This document shows, in pieces, positions 61,801 to 64,000 of a stretch of 64,000 nt of DNA. The stretch is from the NCBI GenBank assembly GCA_964474905.1, contig CAYYUP010000008.1, forward strand, positions 1 through 64,000, read 5' to 3'. The notes under the pieces were generated by a model, which was given only the letters and a program-made list of their open reading frames with translations, was not told the origin of the DNA and ran no database searches. The position numbers and the translations under genes were made by a program. The DNA comes from JADJRG01 sp964474905 (GTDB lineage Bacteria; Myxococcota_A; Polyangia; Nannocystales; Nannocystaceae). Position 1 is the first letter of the stretch. Every line of letters begins with the position of its first letter.

Positions 61801-61881
61801 CGCGACCACGGCCAACAGCGCCAACACGTACACCCTGAATCTGCCCGGCGCCGTCGTCATCGTCCGACATTCTACCGCCAT
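58843..61881 (-). CDS. Membrane-anchored carboxypeptidase-regulatory-like repeats with C-terminal PDZ
   Basis: A 1012-residue protein. One N-terminal span (YVLALLAVVAAVFGLWVWLG) anchors it. About eight to nine carboxypeptidase-D-regulatory-like beta domains follow, each with a pattern such as GVVLDEQGMPIVGAQV ... DGRYTLVGMLGAT (similar at VVWADSGEGLADVKVSLHD, VVDAAGGAAGSVLLYASMM, VVRDERGDPVGGILVNAKGT and others). Residues about 930-1012 form a PDZ domain (ASGPAAAAGLKVGDEIVRID). Starts at 61881 and 61860 are both possible. Tandem domains of this kind make rod-like extracellular proteins, and the PDZ may hold a C-terminal peptide of a partner. Role unknown. Confidence 0.83.
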   Translation of the reverse strand: MAVECRTMTTAPGRFRVYVLALLAVVAAVFGLWVWLGSEGGGDGVAKRATDDVLTGVQASTRRAVERLPGQPTSDLWKAPRAAATGVVLDEQGMPIVGAQVCSRLSDSTIAVAAYLPPICALTGDDGRYTLVGMLGATQRLSASARGYLPVRYRPRLGVQKHRLIKVRLLAGQTREGVDFTLKRGGFEVLGVVKDVSGGEVEGAYVSCRGRDGWFGGAVGGDSFTRSDAEGRFSLWLPADKSSTIEAFSEGYAGGQLWVLVPGTFVEIFMTPESVIVGKVVWADSGEGLADVKVSLHDSLGPSPSTYSAEDGGFRLSGLQPGAYKLKAVGATSTGLADGRVQIGFGETSEPVVLRVHPAHSVSGVVLIDGEIPCSFATVRFKNSSRKDRWGLRNTGQEDGRVEVHGLLPGTYTVSVDCDDYISEAKYPDLIVEDRAVQDLVWSVRPGRSIRGIVVDAAGGAAGSVLLYASMMAGEHRTQRTTGHTTTAVDGKFAIKGLLPGTYRLQTMTDNYPRGEPLEIEIAADEDLLGIVVELPAGGQVTGVVRDERGDPVGGILVNAKGTDTKYAKVDDRGHFTLTNIIAGEYRIYASRDGQGMRAPGASDDDTAGQKVSVRVGETTEVELVVGSQSGQISGRVLGGGGEPIIDAFIDMRRESDSQASSGSGSREWIRWGLGSWGRQPVLTDEDGRFELTKLAEEGTYTVFASRKSGGEGVMEGVRTGSEIDLILQSTGSISGRVMLDGGGAPEHFEVTVRDDALGIRESDAFFRSEGLWTISNLPPGNYEVSLSAAEGSKTMATKALLEEGGEVHGLEVVLRPRLTVRGRLVDADSGEPIAGIRVSIHREAWIQYGGKPADGKDLSDEQGRFVVEGVPTGLVNVIAVAETSVERYEVVLIPHRLSATPAEQDLGEILLVAKRVERRQDIGDLGFKHKEFAAEIETEQRRPKVAFVRASGPAAAAGLKVGDEIVRIDGQPVTGADFYRYKTLLKVSPGARVKLELASGRELLLVAGEPL

Positions 61882-62003
61882 CCAAGCGCAATGTGGGCCT
61901 CATTGGCGGCTCGATGCACCTGCGACGGCTCTGATTTCAGGCTAGAACACAGCCTGAACGGCTTCACCGACACGCGATGAAACCGCGACGGCGAGGTCGC
62001 TCG

Positions 62004-64000
62004 TCAACCCGGAACCATACAGAAGGGCTTTTCGATCATCAACTCGTCCGCAGGATCGATGTTGCATTCAGTCTCCTTGGGCTTGGCAAAAATCCGCACG
62101 GAATCGACGTCTGTGGTGTCCACCTGAATCATCGTCGCGTCCGCGTATTCGCCGGGCTCCAACACCTGATCGAAGGGCAGCTCTTGGTCGAGGGTCTCGA
62201 CGTCCATCTTCGTCACATAGACTTTGATCGTCGCCCCCGCTGTCAACGCGACGGCACCGACGTTGCCGAGCTGCACCCAAAAATTCGCTAAATTCGGCCC
62301 GGCGCACTCGTTGATACAGCTCTCGGGCGCCACGACCACGAGATCCGGCGCCGCAGTACCATTATTATCCGAGAGATCGCCAGAGCGGAAATTATTGTAG
62401 CTCTTCCAATTTTGCTCGGCATTTTGCGGGATCGTGCCGTCGTCGTTTGTGTTTGTAATATGATAGGCGTGCTGGTTCCAAATGCGTCGACCTGGCCGCC
62501 ACGAGAGATCCATATCGCCGACCACCGTGATGCCTGAATAATTACCCATATAGGGCTCTGAGACGAAGACAATCTCGACCTGATCGTCATTGTCGACATC
62601 GGCGATCACCGGGTACTCGAGGCGAGTGCCGCTATTGTGTTCGGTGAGTTTGAGCTTGGTCGCGCCGTCGATGCCCGAGTATACATAGAGGTTGATCTCG
62701 TCGGCATACACCACCTCGGCGATGCCGTCGCCCTCAAAGTCGTAGACCGACGAGCCGGTGATCCCAGAGGAGCCGTCTTGGGTAGTATTGGTCCAGAGCA
62801 CGCTACCATCGCCCTCAAACACCGAATACCGACTTGCCCCGGCAACGCCGATCTCGGGCAGACCATCGCCGTCGAAGTCAGCGATCGTCGGCGGCCCGCC
62901 GCGACCGCCCGGGATCGCAACACTCCAGAGCACAGCCCCGTCTTGGCTCGCCTGCAGGCGAAGCGTGCCATTGCCGACAACGACGATCTCAGGCACACCG
63001 TCGAGATCAAAGTCGCCGACCGCGGGGTATCCGTCGGCCTCGCCGTTGAACCAAATATCGCCGCCTGCGATATTGTAGACCGCATTGCCGACAACAACCT
63101 CTTGATCGCCATCACCGTCCAGATCGACCGCAAAGGACATGCTCGCGGCACCGTACACAGATCCATTACCGTGAGTCCCGGCGCCGAGCAGGTTGCCTTC
63201 GTTGTCGAGGATCGCCCGACCCGCGACAAGCTCAGGCACACCGTCGCCATTCATGTCGGAGATCGACACCGCCACCTCGAGACTCCCTACGTGTGCGGTA
63301 AGCGGCGCTGACTTCCATTTCACGGTACCGTCGTGCTCAAAGGCGATCACCTCATGGGCACCCGTGCTCGAGAGCAGCTCGACGGTACCATCACCATCGA
63401 TATCGGCACCAGAGAGCACTCGCTCACGACCAAGGCCGACCGAATTTACGTTGATGAGTTCGCTCGTGCCGTCGCCAGAGATCGCTCGCAGTACCCCGTC
63501 TCCGCCGCCGTATGCGATGTATGCGACATCAGGCATATCCTCGTCATTGATCATCCCGTCCATATTGTCGTCCGAGAGCTGGACAACGATCGGCGCGCTC
63601 GCGCTGGCGGCCCCCGGCAACATCTCGAAGCTGCTTTTGTGCCATTCGATCACCGGATTAAATGTGCCTACCTGGGGCTCATTTTTGCATTCGGCATCAA
63701 AGTCACCGAAGTAACCAGCTGGTGGGTCGTCGCCGCAAAAACCACCGCCGCCGGTCGTCGTCGCATCGGTGGTCGTGCCCTCGGTCATTGAGGTTCCTGA
63801 CTCCGTCGCGCTCTCGTTCACTCCGGTCTCGGTAGTCGACCCAGTGGTCGCCGAATCGCTCGCACCGCTGGCAGATGTGCCCTCACTGGCGCTCGCACTG
63901 CCTTCGCTGTCTGTCGCCGTCGCTGTCGCTGTCGCCGTCGCCGTCGTGTTCAGGCCGCTGCCCTCGGAGCCGGCATCGCTATCACCGCTCGTGCCGTTAC
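62004..64000 (-). CDS. FG-GAP/VCBS-like repeat surface protein, 5' end beyond window
   Basis: At least 665 residues; the frame is open to the right edge, so the start and probable lipoprotein signal lie outside. The visible N-terminal part is an Ala/Thr/Ser/Gly linker (ATATATATATDSE type, then Ser/Thr/Glu-rich). From the GFCGDDPPAGYFGDF segment onward come about seven integrin-like FG-GAP units with calcium-type loops (ADIDGDGTVELL, SDMNGDGVPELVAG, VDLDGDGDQEVVVG, ADFDGDGLPEIGVAG). The C-terminal 120 residues form a beta domain with a few cysteines, and the protein ends EKPFCMVPG. Family members bind calcium and sit on the cell surface. Confidence 0.85.
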   Translation of the reverse strand, partial: NGTSGDSDAGSEGSGLNTTATATATATATDSEGSASASEGTSASGASDSATTGSTTETGVNESATESGTSMTEGTTTDATTTGGGGFCGDDPPAGYFGDFDAECKNEPQVGTFNPVIEWHKSSFEMLPGAASASAPIVVQLSDDNMDGMINDEDMPDVAYIAYGGGDGVLRAISGDGTSELINVNSVGLGRERVLSGADIDGDGTVELLSSTGAHEVIAFEHDGTVKWKSAPLTAHVGSLEVAVSISDMNGDGVPELVAGRAILDNEGNLLGAGTHGNGSVYGAASMSFAVDLDGDGDQEVVVGNAVYNIAGGDIWFNGEADGYPAVGDFDLDGVPEIVVVGNGTLRLQASQDGAVLWSVAIPGGRGGPPTIADFDGDGLPEIGVAGASRYSVFEGDGSVLWTNTTQDGSSGITGSSVYDFEGDGIAEVVYADEINLYVYSGIDGATKLKLTEHNSGTRLEYPVIADVDNDDQVEIVFVSEPYMGNYSGITVVGDMDLSWRPGRRIWNQHAYHITNTNDDGTIPQNAEQNWKSYNNFRSGDLSDNNGTAAPDLVVVAPESCINECAGPNLANFWVQLGNVGAVALTAGATIKVYVTKMDVETLDQELPFDQVLEPGEYADATMIQVDTTDVDSVRIFAKPKETECNIDPADELMIEKPFCMVPG

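Overview
The window reads as one high-GC chromosomal stretch of a myxobacterium, most likely from the Nannocystineae (Nannocystis/Enhygromyxa/Plesiocystis group). The evidence is: several lipoproteins whose lipobox Cys is followed by long Ser/Thr/Asp linkers, two of them with the myxobacterial Cys-rich repeat (CGDG...C..C); two large Ser/Thr kinases with extra domains; an ECF sigma factor of the Myxococcales type; and a Glt/Agl-like (gliding or spore-coat type) envelope complex. It is a draft assembly. Three runs of exactly 100 N are present, and one of them is flanked by an identical 55-base sequence, so it is probably an overlap artefact rather than missing DNA.

Layout. 1-8.8 kb: a Cys-rich lipoprotein, an orphan Mrr-like nuclease, a three-gene operon (double-kinase receptor, small periplasmic/membrane protein, repeat-linker lipoprotein) and a vWA-like lipoprotein. 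9.2-9.9 kb: a small hypothetical gene, a decayed tyrosine-recombinase remnant and a tRNA-Arg(CCG) with its terminator. 10.7-15.5 kb: a tightly overlapping seven-gene operon coding for a DUF4388-like/TPR protein, a ParA/MinD-type ATPase with an altered P-loop, two roadblock/LC7 proteins, a duplicated V4R protein and two small proteins. 15.5-24.3 kb (minus strand): a compact six-gene biosynthetic cluster with a zinc MDR dehydrogenase, an AsnB-type amidotransferase, an adenylation-carrier-thioester-reductase protein, a NadR-like bifunctional enzyme, a methyltransferase and an Fe/2OG oxygenase.

24.5-29.3 kb: a membrane protein, a TPR lipoprotein, the propionyl-CoA carboxylase carboxyltransferase subunit, and a Wza-like export protein with an outer-membrane barrel. 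29.5-42.9 kb (minus strand): a ten-gene trans-envelope machine with one TolQ-type and two TolR-type motor proteins, a GltG-like transducer carrying an AgmX/PglI C-terminal domain, and TPR proteins resembling GltC, GltD and GltE. 43.1-45.4 kb: a transporter and a cysteine-synthase-family enzyme. 45.4-46.8 kb: a caspase/CHAT-like protein with an H...C dyad and its own terminator.

47-64 kb: a YbjN-like protein, RNase HI, a lipoprotein, a truncated MDR oxidoreductase that looks foreign, and a small lipoprotein. These are followed by a zinc-finger/Ser-Thr kinase/TPR protein divergent from an ECF sigma factor, a diheme cytochrome c-DM13 lipoprotein, a beta-propeller lipoprotein, a membrane protein of tandem carboxypeptidase-regulatory-like domains with a C-terminal PDZ, and an FG-GAP protein that runs off the right edge.

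The two best candidates for undescribed systems are the ParA/roadblock/V4R operon (probably an intracellular polarity or switch module) and the A-T-R/AsnB/NadR cluster (probably a small-molecule pathway). Function in both is inferred from domain content and gene coupling, not proven.
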